Positions 1 through 7,130 of a DNA stretch of 8,418 nt are shown in pieces. The position numbers and the translations under genes were made by a program. The DNA is from Methanothermococcus okinawensis (GTDB lineage: Archaea > AGJL01 > Methanococci > Methanococcales > Methanococcaceae). Under the pieces are notes generated by a model. That model did no database searches. It had not been told where the DNA came from and saw only the letters and a list, made by a program, of their open reading frames with translations. The DNA is taken from assembly GCA_015661555.1 (NCBI GenBank), contig DQVW01000066.1:1-8418 (forward strand). The letters are read 5' to 3'. Each line of letters begins with the position of its first letter. Position 1 is the first letter of the stretch.

Positions 1-198
1 GAGGATCCTAGAAATATCACCATGGCAACAGAGACTATATTCATGGCCAAGTACCTGGAGAGAAGTGGGGATATAATAGCATCTATTGGAGATAGGGTAG
101 TTTACATGATCACAGGGGAGAGAATTAAAGAGGAGGAGTTTGAACAGAAGTACAAAGTTAAAGAGATAAAGTATATCAAATTGAAGAAGGAGTTCTAA
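1..198 (+). CDS. PhoU-family protein, C-terminal end (partial, 5' end outside window)
   Basis: Frame 1 is open from the window edge to a TAA at 196-198 and gives 65 residues. The segment reads as the last helical hairpin of a PhoU domain. An E-x-x-x-D motif (ERSGD, local residues 20-24) follows MAKYL, and GDRVVYMITGE comes a helix turn later, resembling the family pattern YLERIGDH...VVYMVTGE. PhoU proteins are cytoplasmic helical bundles that bind metal clusters through E(D)xxxD motifs and control the Pst phosphate transporter or phosphate signalling. The canonical isoleucine and histidine of RIGDH are Ser and Ile here. The tail is lysine-rich and charged. Pst genes, if linked, would lie upstream and cannot be seen. 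A PhoU domain fused to another regulator (for example AbrB-PhoU) is equally possible because the N-terminus is missing. Family assignment is fairly sure; the physiological role is inferred. Confidence 0.66.
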   Translation, partial: EDPRNITMATETIFMAKYLERSGDIIASIGDRVVYMITGERIKEEEFEQKYKVKEIKYIKLKKEF

Positions 199-204
199 TT
201 TCTA

Positions 205-218
205 TTTTTATATATTTA
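205..218 (+). promoter_or_regulatory. Candidate TATA box for the DUF2341 operon
   Basis: The 85-bp spacer 199-283 is extremely AT-rich. TTTATATA at 207-214 fits an archaeal TATA box and would place transcription start near 235-240, about 45 nt before the ATG at 284. A T7 run at 252-258 lies between and could instead end the upstream PhoU transcript. No BRE is clear. Positional evidence only. Confidence 0.4.
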
Positions 219-283
219 ACTACTTATATTATTATAGAACAATATCCTATCTTTTTTTAACAAAGGTTAAATGGGGAGAGGAT

Positions 284-2197
284 ATGCTAGGACTATCTAA
301 GTTAAAATCAAAGAAGGGATATATATTTACCTTTGAGGCTGTTGTAGCAGTTATGATCGCACTTCTAGTCTTTTACGTTGGATACTTTGCCATAACCCAT
401 AACATCTTAACATTCCAGGAGAAAAAGAGGGATATTGAGGCCTTTGAAAAGAGTAATTTAATAGCGGACAAGATATTCAAAGATTATGAGTTCCCATCAA
501 ACTCCTACGTTCCAGATTATCTAAGATTTGTAGAGAAGGTGAGGGAGAGTTACTATACTACAAGGGATACCATTCCAGGTACCTTCGACCCATTTTCCGT
601 TAGAGGTATAGAGGATGAAAGTAATGTTACCTACGAACGTACCTGGGAGTACATCATTAATATCTCCAACCCTAACAACTACACCTTGAAGGATTTCCAG
701 GTACTGGTTGTTTTAACACCCTCCAACTTTAACTTCGACTTCTCCCCACATGGAAAGGGTATAAGTTTCTGGGAGAATAAAAGTGGAACACTTGAAGAGA
801 TCCCCTACTGGATAGAGATCTGGAAGTACAACAGAATAGGAAGGGTGTGGATAAGGGTAAGTGAGATACCAGCCAATGGATATACTATTGTATATCTAAA
901 AAGGGATGAGGGAGGGAGTTCTAGTATAAGGGATAACGGTGAGGCAGTGTTTTTATTCTTTGATGATTTTGAGGATAAAAATCTATGGGATAAATGGGAA
1001 GTTAAAAGAGGGGAGAAAGAGGATTGGGAGATAATAGAGGATAACGAGTTACCCTTTTACAACAAAGATTCTAAGAATCATGTAGCGCACCTGAAGCCAA
1101 GTAGTAGAAAATACAGAAGTATAATCTCTAAGGATCCTATAAAAGTCTCAGATGGGGAGATTTACATACTGGAGGCTGTAGTTAAGGGTCACACTGGAGC
1201 AGTTGGGGGAAGTGCTGATAGCCCAGATACCATGGTAGGATTCTATGCATCTCCTGAAGTTAAATATTTCTTTAACTCCTTCACTGGATGGCGACAAATT
1301 TTCAGAATATGTTTCTACTATGATGACCCATATAGTGAGATTGTACCAGTTTCTACCAAGATTATTTTCACCTACGATAACGTATGGTATCACGAGAAGT
1401 TTATACTTGAACACAAAAATAATCCAGGACTGAGAATATGTAATGCCTCTATATGGAGGTTCTTCAATGGATACTATGGAGATCCAAATCCCAATGATAA
1501 CAGGGAGTCAATGATCAAGGTGTACTGTAACGTTACTGTCCAACCTAGTATTCGAAAACATGTTGTGCTAGGAACTGGACAAGGAACCCACAGTGAGGAG
1601 TACTGGTTTGACAACGTTAGGGCTAGGAGATATGCTCCAAAGATTAACGTAGATGTAAGAGAAAATATTCAAGAGTCTGTGAAGACTGTTGTAGTTAGAT
1701 CCCCCTACTACTTTGAAAATATCCCCGAGGTAACATCCAACGTCAATATAATAAGGGTTGTATATCCTGTACAGAACTTCAGTAACACCTATGTCAAAAC
1801 AGAGAGTCGGTTAGTACCTGTAAAAATGTGGAGATATGGGGACTACAAGGAGATATCGGAAAACATATCTAAAGGAGAAATTCTTTACTTTGGTACTAGA
1901 AGGCCCTCTGATTTAGAGTATATTAAGATCTCTGCCAAAGAACCTGTAAAAGCAGTGATCTCCGTTAACGGCATCCCCTTTGAAATGGAGATTGACACTA
2001 CCCCCAAGATAAGTGGGTTTGGAAAGGTGATAAATAGACACAAGTGGGAGATGTATCAGCCTAACGAGATAAAGATATTGTATATCTCAAAGGATGTACC
2101 TATAACTCTAGACATTAAATATTCTGAAAATTGTAACATATACGTATTGAAGTTTAAACCTGTCAACATATCCTGTGTTCTACCCTTGAAGAATTAA
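284..2197 (+). CDS. DUF2341 surface protein with prepilin-like N-terminus (637 aa)
   Basis: The N-terminus has a basic stretch (KSKKG, residues 8-12), then YIFTFE and a hydrophobic helix (about 19-38). This is the layout of archaeal type IV prepilin (class III) signal peptides, with possible cleavage after Gly12. A helical stalk to about residue 95 precedes a DUF2341 domain (about 120-208), seen as NPNNYTLKDFQVLVVL, GKGISFW, IPYWIEIW, VWIRV and TIVYL. The domain starting at LFFDDFED (224-231) and closing with WFDNVRARRYAP (441-452) has the usual concanavalin/LamG-like companion pattern. A further beta-rich region of about 180 residues ends the protein. Nine N-x-S/T sequons suggest an extracellular glycoprotein. 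It is first in a tight operon, and the third gene shares its DUF2341 and sandwich parts. GGGGAGAGG just before the ATG is the ribosome binding site. The ligand and role (adhesion, minor pilin or cell contact) are unknown; DUF2341 has no assigned function that I know of. Confidence 0.82.
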   Translation: MLGLSKLKSKKGYIFTFEAVVAVMIALLVFYVGYFAITHNILTFQEKKRDIEAFEKSNLIADKIFKDYEFPSNSYVPDYLRFVEKVRESYYTTRDTIPGTFDPFSVRGIEDESNVTYERTWEYIINISNPNNYTLKDFQVLVVLTPSNFNFDFSPHGKGISFWENKSGTLEEIPYWIEIWKYNRIGRVWIRVSEIPANGYTIVYLKRDEGGSSSIRDNGEAVFLFFDDFEDKNLWDKWEVKRGEKEDWEIIEDNELPFYNKDSKNHVAHLKPSSRKYRSIISKDPIKVSDGEIYILEAVVKGHTGAVGGSADSPDTMVGFYASPEVKYFFNSFTGWRQIFRICFYYDDPYSEIVPVSTKIIFTYDNVWYHEKFILEHKNNPGLRICNASIWRFFNGYYGDPNPNDNRESMIKVYCNVTVQPSIRKHVVLGTGQGTHSEEYWFDNVRARRYAPKINVDVRENIQESVKTVVVRSPYYFENIPEVTSNVNIIRVVYPVQNFSNTYVKTESRLVPVKMWRYGDYKEISENISKGEILYFGTRRPSDLEYIKISAKEPVKAVISVNGIPFEMEIDTTPKISGFGKVINRHKWEMYQPNEIKILYISKDVPITLDIKYSENCNIYVLKFKPVNISCVLPLKN

Positions 2198-2207
2198 GGG
2201 GATACCT

Positions 2208-2741
2208 ATGATCTTCGATAGTGACGTAGTGTTGGGAGTGATAATACTTATAGTAGGGATGGGATTCCTTACTATCTCTATGGTGGAGCATACAGAGGAC
2301 TATGCAGATGCCGTAAAGACCAATATTCTGTATGACAAGGCCAGTGATCGATTAAAGGCCCTAGTATCTGATGGTACCTTGGAATCTGCAATACTTCTGA
2401 TAAACTGTGGTTATGGATCAACGGCAGAGGAGGTGTTGAAAAATAGAATGGACTTAGAGAATTACATACTACATATTGGAAATTACACTATATCTGAAGG
2501 AAATTTGCAAGATAAAGATTTAGTTATAGTATCTACTGTGATGGTGATGAACAGAACAGAGGGATGGTACGGGGTTTATGGAAATCAAAAGTCACTCCAT
2601 ATTACAGATAAATACTTTTTAAGTGAGGAAGAGGCTTACAACTATTTAATAACTTATTATCCCGGGTATCCCTTTAAAAGAGCCATATACTATTTTAGAT
2701 CTAACACTCCTATCAATATCACCCTGATATACGGTGGTTAA
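2208..2741 (+). CDS. Small membrane-anchored protein of the DUF2341 operon (177 aa, hypothetical)
   Basis: I do not recognise a named family. One hydrophobic helix lies at the N-terminus (VVLGVIILIVGMGFLTISM, residues 8-26) after a short acidic MIFDSD start. A helical segment and a mixed, mostly polar domain follow, with three sequons (NYT, NRT, NIT). The layout (short N-tail, one helix, soluble outer domain) is that of a pilin-like or minor pilus subunit. However, the basic-Gly cleavage motif of class III signal peptides is absent, so it is probably not processed by the prepilin peptidase through a canonical site. The ATG follows the previous stop by 10 nt with GGGGAT at 2198-2203 as ribosome binding site. 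Its stop is one base before the next start, so the three genes are almost certainly co-transcribed. It probably assembles with the two large neighbours; this is inference from context. Confidence 0.75.
   Translation: MIFDSDVVLGVIILIVGMGFLTISMVEHTEDYADAVKTNILYDKASDRLKALVSDGTLESAILLINCGYGSTAEEVLKNRMDLENYILHIGNYTISEGNLQDKDLVIVSTVMVMNRTEGWYGVYGNQKSLHITDKYFLSEEEAYNYLITYYPGYPFKRAIYYFRSNTPINITLIYGG
2733..2738 (+). promoter_or_regulatory. Ribosome binding site deciding the start of the third operon gene
   Basis: GGTGGT ends 4 nt before the ATG at 2743 and lies inside the last codons of the upstream gene. The in-frame GTG at 2734 is part of this site and therefore an unlikely start. Confidence 0.65.
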
Positions 2742-2742
2742 T

Positions 2743-4581
2743 ATGTACACCTCTCAGAGCATGCTTATACTAACACTTTTACTACTTCTAACAGCGGCAC
2801 TTTTTTACCACACTGTAGATCTGCAGAAAAAACAGGTAATAGAGGAGATGAAAGCTACATCTGTAGATCTAAAATCCTCCTCTATGGAACATGTAGTGTC
2901 TTCCTCCCTGTCACCTGTATTTAATAAGGTGTTAAATGACGCCAGTTTGAAAGTTGCCAATGAAGGATTTTTCAACAGTACTATAGATGTTGTTAATTAC
3001 CTGGAAAGAAATACGGAGAAGGGTATAAGGAATTACCTAGATAATGTAAGCCGATACTATAGGGAGCAGGGATACAGATTTACCTACTATTTTGATATAG
3101 TCAACATTACTATGAGTGACGGATTTACATTTAAAATAGACTATGTTTTCACCTACAATCTCTCATATAGTAATGGGACCATAAATAAAACTGACACTAT
3201 AAGATCCTCTCAGTATGTTACTGTAAAGACTATACTCGATGCCTACCATTATAGAAAACCAGCATATATCATGCCTATATACATTTACAACCCTAACGAT
3301 CAGGATTTAACAGATTTTCAGGTTAAGATTATTTTGGATAGTACTAACTTTGACTTCTCTAAAGAACCTGATGGTACTGGTATAAGATTTATTGATAAGA
3401 AGAATAACTACATCCCCTACTGGGTAGAGTATTGGGGGAATGACAAGGCCATCCTGTGGGTAAAGATTCCAAAGTTAAAAGCTCGTAATACTGTTACTAT
3501 ATACTTAATATCCACCTACCCAAGAATTCCTGAGAGTAATGGAGATCTAGTGTTTGAGTTATTTGACGATTTTGAATATAACCATTCTATAGGTGTTAAA
3601 TGGAGTAACTTCTATGGGGACTGGGAGTATTATACAGTATCATCTGATTATCTCTTATACCACCCCACATATAATACCCAGGTAATTAGATGTGTAAACG
3701 CCCCTCCAGTTGCAAGAATAATCACTGTTAACAACGTAAGTTTGGAGAATTATATAGTAGAGGTTGATGCATGGGGAGATAACAATTATGGATACTACTA
3801 CACTTCCCCAAATATAATGGTAGGGTATCTTGCAGATCCCCAGCACTTCTGGGACACTACAACTCATCCAGATGCCTTCTATACCTTGGATTTAGGGGGT
3901 AGGTATAGAAATGATGGTTATGCTCTATATACTCTAGATGGTGAGAATTTATGGTGGAACAGCCTATCTTATGCTCCATATTTCTGGGGATTAATGATAT
4001 GTAATGAGTCTTCAGCTGACTACTGGCATGTCTATAGAAAGATGTTAGTCTACAATCCCGACACTTCACCCCGGAAAAAAACCTGGTATCACATAAAAAT
4101 CCTAATAACTACTAAAAAAGAAGGAAGTAAAACAGTAAAAGAGGTTAACGGTACCTATACTCCTCTAGAAGATTATATACTATACAATTATGAAAATCCA
4201 TGGTTAATATATACAACAATAGAAAAGCCCTATGGAAGTCACTTTTTACTTGGAACCTCTTGGGGAGATCATTATTATGGTTACTATCAACACGTGTACT
4301 TCGACAACTTCAGGGTTAGAAAGTATGCACCAAAGGAACCTAAGGTATATGTCAGTGGAAACCTTATAAGGATATATCCACTGATCTATATCTCACCACC
4401 TAGATCCTATGGGACCCATTATGGAAAGGGAATCAGTCATAACCCATACTTTGTAGAGGATCCTGTAGGAGAGCACCCCTCCATTGTAGACATGCTCGCA
4501 GGAAAGGATACTAAAAACTGGAGTGAAGGACACAGTATAAAGCTTATAGGGTTCTACCTACCTGAAAATATAAGTGGTTAA
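2743..4581 (+). CDS. DUF2341 surface protein, paralogue of the first operon gene (612 aa)
   Basis: The N-terminus (MYTSQSMLIL, then TLLLLLTAALF, about residues 7-24) is a single membrane helix without the KKG motif of its paralogue. A helical region follows (about 28-105), then a beta-rich part. DUF2341 spans about 172-258, with NPNDQDLTDFQVKIIL, GTGIRF, IPYWVEYW and LWVKIP. The concanavalin/LamG-like segment runs from LFDDFEY (273-279) to VYFDNFRVRKYAP (518-530). The last 80 residues (GTHYGKGISHNP, HPSIVDMLAGKD and on) have no counterpart in the first gene. Eleven N-x-S/T sequons support an outer-surface location. The start is the ATG with GGTGGT 4 nt upstream; an in-frame GTG at 2734 would add three residues. 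The gene ends one base before the convergent top6A stop. The different anchors and tails of the two paralogues suggest non-interchangeable subunits of one surface structure. Function is unknown. Confidence 0.82.
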   Translation: MYTSQSMLILTLLLLLTAALFYHTVDLQKKQVIEEMKATSVDLKSSSMEHVVSSSLSPVFNKVLNDASLKVANEGFFNSTIDVVNYLERNTEKGIRNYLDNVSRYYREQGYRFTYYFDIVNITMSDGFTFKIDYVFTYNLSYSNGTINKTDTIRSSQYVTVKTILDAYHYRKPAYIMPIYIYNPNDQDLTDFQVKIILDSTNFDFSKEPDGTGIRFIDKKNNYIPYWVEYWGNDKAILWVKIPKLKARNTVTIYLISTYPRIPESNGDLVFELFDDFEYNHSIGVKWSNFYGDWEYYTVSSDYLLYHPTYNTQVIRCVNAPPVARIITVNNVSLENYIVEVDAWGDNNYGYYYTSPNIMVGYLADPQHFWDTTTHPDAFYTLDLGGRYRNDGYALYTLDGENLWWNSLSYAPYFWGLMICNESSADYWHVYRKMLVYNPDTSPRKKTWYHIKILITTKKEGSKTVKEVNGTYTPLEDYILYNYENPWLIYTTIEKPYGSHFLLGTSWGDHYYGYYQHVYFDNFRVRKYAPKEPKVYVSGNLIRIYPLIYISPPRSYGTHYGKGISHNPYFVEDPVGEHPSIVDMLAGKDTKNWSEGHSIKLIGFYLPENISG

Positions 4582-4582
4582 C

Positions 4583-5680
4583 CTATGGTAGCCAACTCTT
4601 TGGATCCTCTATCTTCGCCGGTAGATACTCGTTGACAACGTACTTCAAACCGTACTTGGCAAGGGACTGCTGCTCAGCCCTCTTCTTCATCTTCAACATA
4701 AGTTTAAGTGCCTTCTGCCACTCTGGGAAACTCTTTACAAAGTCGTCATTCTTCAACCCATCCTTCAACCTCTTTATATCCTGCTCCTTTAGGGGATGGG
4801 TAGGTAGATCGTAATCTATGATATCCTGAGGGGTAACCCCTATTAGCCTGGCACTTGGGACAGCCAGCTTGTCTGCAAGGTGGACAGCCTTACCACTACC
4901 TACCTTCAGGGTCCTGTAGATGTTAAGGTATCCGTAGGGATCTCCATCTGTAAACACTAGGACTGGAAGGCCATGCTCCTCATTTAACCTCTTTATAAAT
5001 CTCCTTGTAGCCCTTGCAGGGACTCCCTTTAAAGATACCAGGATACAGTTCTTCTTTTTCCAGAATTTTTCAGCGTTCAACCTTGCAAACATACCTGCAG
5101 TCTCTATTGCAAGTACAAAGTCGGCATCTGTCTCAAACTCCAGCCTGGTAACGTCATTTGGGATGTTGTAGGCACCACTACCTAACTTCCTACAGTCTAT
5201 TACCAACTCCTCTCCCTCTGCAGTTCTATCTATTATCTTCAGGGGACCTACTACTGCAGATCCATCCTCCTCTGGGATAAATCCTAACTCCTCTCTGAGA
5301 CAGTTAAGTGCAGCCTCAAGATCCTCTATAACCTCGTTAGAGGGTTGTTGATCATCAAATCTCGCCTCCCCCCAGTTCTTTGAAACGTAATAGGCCTCCC
5401 TCAAGGTTGAAAAGTCGTTGTTGTCCAGGAGTTCCTTTGCAAACTCCATCATCTTAACAGTCTGTGCAAAGATCTTGGCCTGGTTAACTGTTAAGGTCCT
5501 CTCCTTTTCCTTTCCCAGGAGTACAAAGGTACCTTTCTCCTTGTCAAATTTGGCATTACTTAAACTTCTAATAGGTATCTTAAGTTTCGGTCTCTTACCC
5601 TTTAATATAAGGTCGTACATGGTGTTGGCAACTTCTATAATCTTCTTTTTAGCCCTCTCTCTCGCCTTGGAGGATATCAT
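4583..5680 (-). CDS. top6A: DNA topoisomerase VI subunit A (Spo11-like)
   Basis: This is the catalytic subunit of type IIB topoisomerase. With Top6B (an ATPase, not in this window) it makes a transient double-strand break and relaxes or decatenates DNA. Numbering from the ATG at 5680 (365 aa), the winged-helix 5Y-CAP part carries LREAYYVSKNW, whose second Tyr (Tyr98, the one conserved in Spo11) should form the 5'-phosphotyrosyl bond. The TOPRIM domain shows the metal-binding Glu193 in AIETAGM and Asp245/Asp247 in FTDGDPYG. Length fits the family (about 369 aa in M. jannaschii). GGTGA at 5690-5686 lies 5 nt before this ATG. The GTG at 5689 that would give 368 aa sits inside that site, so I prefer the ATG. 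It is transcribed divergently from ftsZ and converges on the DUF2341 operon with a 1-nt gap. All key residues are intact. Confidence 0.96.
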   Translation of the reverse strand: MISSKARERAKKKIIEVANTMYDLILKGKRPKLKIPIRSLSNAKFDKEKGTFVLLGKEKERTLTVNQAKIFAQTVKMMEFAKELLDNNDFSTLREAYYVSKNWGEARFDDQQPSNEVIEDLEAALNCLREELGFIPEEDGSAVVGPLKIIDRTAEGEELVIDCRKLGSGAYNIPNDVTRLEFETDADFVLAIETAGMFARLNAEKFWKKKNCILVSLKGVPARATRRFIKRLNEEHGLPVLVFTDGDPYGYLNIYRTLKVGSGKAVHLADKLAVPSARLIGVTPQDIIDYDLPTHPLKEQDIKRLKDGLKNDDFVKSFPEWQKALKLMLKMKKRAEQQSLAKYGLKYVVNEYLPAKIEDPKSWLP

Positions 5681-5685
5681 AGGTC

Positions 5686-5690
5686 TCACC
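5686..5690 (-). promoter_or_regulatory. Ribosome binding site deciding the top6A start
   Basis: Read on the - strand, GGTGA is followed by GACCT and then ATG at 5680. A 5-nt spacer fits the archaeal anti-Shine-Dalgarno sequence well and argues against the GTG at 5689, which would overlap the site. Confidence 0.65.
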
Positions 5691-5742
5691 CCATAAGTAT
5701 AAAAATGCTTTTAACAATTAACAATAAATATCATACTTTCTC

Positions 5743-5753
5743 AATTTATAAAG
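5743..5753. promoter_or_regulatory. Candidate shared or divergent TATA box between top6A and ftsZ
   Basis: AATTTATAAAG contains the perfect palindrome TTTATAAA (5745-5752). On the - strand it would start top6A transcription near 5722, giving a leader of about 42 nt. On the + strand it would start ftsZ transcription near 5774, just before its ribosome binding site. Other TATA-like strings (AATAAATATC at 5723-5732, TATAAAAA at 5698-5705) may serve ftsZ instead, with longer leaders. BRE elements are not clear on either side. Confidence 0.4.
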
Positions 5754-5774
5754 ATAATCCCAACAACAATTAAA

Positions 5775-5780
5775 GGGGGT
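5775..5780 (+). promoter_or_regulatory. Ribosome binding site supporting the TTG start of ftsZ
   Basis: GGGGGT ends 6 nt before TTG at 5787-5789. No ATG or GTG in the same frame lies closer, and the encoded MKFLK start matches what I recall of M. jannaschii FtsZ, so TTG is accepted. Confidence 0.6.
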
Positions 5781-5786
5781 AAGACT

Positions 5787-6884
5787 TTGAAATTTTTAAA
5801 AAGTATTGTGGAGGAGGAAATAGACTCCTTTGATGAAGAAAATATGGAGTTATCTGAGAAAGATAAGGAACTTTTGAAGTATATCGAGATGGCCAAAATC
5901 AATATTACCGTTGTAGGTTGTGGTGGTGCAGGGAACAACGCCTTAAACAGACTTGCAAAGGAGGATATAAAGGGGATAAAGACTGTAGCTATAAATACTG
6001 ACGCCCAGCAACTCCTTAAGACCAAGGCAGATGTAAAGGTGCTTATAGGTAAGAACCTTACAAGGGGACTTGGCGCCGGTGGAGATCCTGTGAAGGGTGA
6101 GGAGGCTGCCAAGGAAAATGCGGAGGATATTAAGAAGGCTATCCAGGGCTCTGACATGGTATTTATAACCTGTGGGTTGGGAGGAGGTACTGGAACAGGT
6201 GCAGCTCCCGTGGTAGCAGAGATAGCCAGGAAGTTAGGGGCCTTAACTGTTGCAGTGGTTACCCTGCCCTTCTCCATGGAGGGAAAGATAAGGATGAACA
6301 ACGCCATAAAGGGATTGGAGAAGTTGAAGAAGGTGGCTGACACCATAGTGATAATACCTAACGACAAACTTCTGGAGATCGTTCCAAATGTACCTCTGAG
6401 GGTGGCATTTAAGGTGGCAGATGAGGTTCTCATCAACGCTGTAAAGGGAATGATAGAACTTGTACAGAACGTGGGAGAGATTCACCTGGACTTTGCAGAT
6501 GTTAAGGCTGTGATGAGTAACGGTGGAATAGCCATGATAGGGATAGGGGAGAGTGACTCAGAGAACAGGGCCAAAGAGGCAGTTAACATGGCCTTAAACA
6601 GCCCCCTCCTCTGTGTAGATGTAGACGGAGCCAAAGGTGCACTTATCCACATTACAGGGCCTAAAGACATGAGTGTAGAGGAGGCCAAGGAGATCGTTTC
6701 AACAGTTACCGAGAGGTTGGACGAGAACGCCGTTATAATCTGGGGTACTACAATAGATGAAAACGAGGAGAACACCATCAGGGTACTACTTATAATCACA
6801 GGTACTAAGACCAAGGAGATAACACCATTTAACACTCCAAAGGGTAAGAAACCTGTAGTTGTGGATATACTGCCAAGTATATAA
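5787..6884 (+). CDS. ftsZ: Cell division protein FtsZ (archaeal FtsZ1 type, 365 aa)
   Basis: This is a tubulin-like GTPase that polymerises at mid-cell into the division ring. Motifs appear in order: GCGGAGNNALNRL (T1, residues 45-57), INTDAQQL (70-77), GLGAGGDP (94-101), the tubulin signature GGGTGTG (132-138), PFSMEGKIR (161-169) and the T7 synergy loop HLDFADVK (233-240) with catalytic Asp235 and Asp238. Asn is usual at residue 233, but here it is His. About 38 residues precede the first strand, as I recall for M. jannaschii FtsZ (364 aa). The start is TTG with GGGGGT 6 nt upstream; no better ATG exists in frame. The C-terminus is short (about 25 residues after the core) and lacks an obvious bacterial-type tail peptide. 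secE follows after 12 nt, so the two genes are probably co-transcribed. Many euryarchaea carry a second FtsZ elsewhere. Confidence 0.97.
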   Translation: MKFLKSIVEEEIDSFDEENMELSEKDKELLKYIEMAKINITVVGCGGAGNNALNRLAKEDIKGIKTVAINTDAQQLLKTKADVKVLIGKNLTRGLGAGGDPVKGEEAAKENAEDIKKAIQGSDMVFITCGLGGGTGTGAAPVVAEIARKLGALTVAVVTLPFSMEGKIRMNNAIKGLEKLKKVADTIVIIPNDKLLEIVPNVPLRVAFKVADEVLINAVKGMIELVQNVGEIHLDFADVKAVMSNGGIAMIGIGESDSENRAKEAVNMALNSPLLCVDVDGAKGALIHITGPKDMSVEEAKEIVSTVTERLDENAVIIWGTTIDENEENTIRVLLIITGTKTKEITPFNTPKGKKPVVVDILPSI

Positions 6885-6896
6885 AGGAGTGGTAAC

Positions 6897-7124
6897 GTGA
6901 ATGAGAGGAAAGATGGAGACTGGCTAGCCCAGATAAGGAGGAAAATTGAGGAGTTGAAGGCATTTCTCCACCAGTGTAAAAGGGTGCTGATGGTACTGAG
7001 GAAACCTACCTGGGAGGAGTACCTAAATGTTGCAAAGGTCACAGGTCTAGGGATATGCTTCCTGGGAATACTAGGATATATAATTCACGTGCCTATAGTG
7101 TATCTAAAGACTGTTTATAAATAG
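6897..7124 (+). CDS. secE: Protein translocase subunit SecE (Sec61 gamma homologue, 75 aa)
   Basis: This is the small clamp subunit of the SecYE-beta channel. Its amphipathic helix and single tilted membrane helix brace SecY from outside. The protein shows the family layout: a charged N-terminus, an amphipathic helix (IRRKIEELKAFLHQCKRVLMVL, about 13-34, in two overlapping pieces), the hallmark RKPTWEEYLNVAKVTG (35-50) and a membrane helix (about 47-69) with GILGYIIHVP. Its 75 residues suit an archaeal SecE. The start is GTG at 6897; an ATG at 6901 is out of frame. GGAG (6886-6889) or GTGGT (6889-6893) is the ribosome binding site, overlapping the short gap after ftsZ. Linkage to spt5/nusG and rpl11 downstream matches the widespread secE-nusG-rplK order, but here a 218-bp spacer with its own signals intervenes. 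Confidence 0.93.
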   Translation: MNERKDGDWLAQIRRKIEELKAFLHQCKRVLMVLRKPTWEEYLNVAKVTGLGICFLGILGYIIHVPIVYLKTVYK

Positions 7125-7130
7125 AGAGGC

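Noticed and set aside
252..258. T7 run as a firm terminator of the PhoU gene
   Set aside because: It lies downstream of the proposed TATA box of the next operon and would also fall in that leader; it is mentioned only within the promoter entry.
1148..1414. 88-codon frame antisense to the first DUF2341 gene
   Set aside because: The sense frame is continuous with domain motifs on both sides; the antisense translation has no recognisable feature.
5418..5696. 92-codon + strand frame opposite the top6A 5' end
   Set aside because: Hydrophobic artefact opposite a conserved winged-helix coding region; no ribosome binding site.
5741..6436. Long open frame (231 codons) antisense to ftsZ
   Set aside because: It mirrors a strongly conserved coding frame, is rich in Ser/Ala/Pro from reversed codon bias, and has no ribosome binding site or recognisable domain.
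6482..7042. Long open frame (186 codons) antisense to the ftsZ end and secE
   Set aside because: Same reason: a shadow of two well-supported + strand genes.
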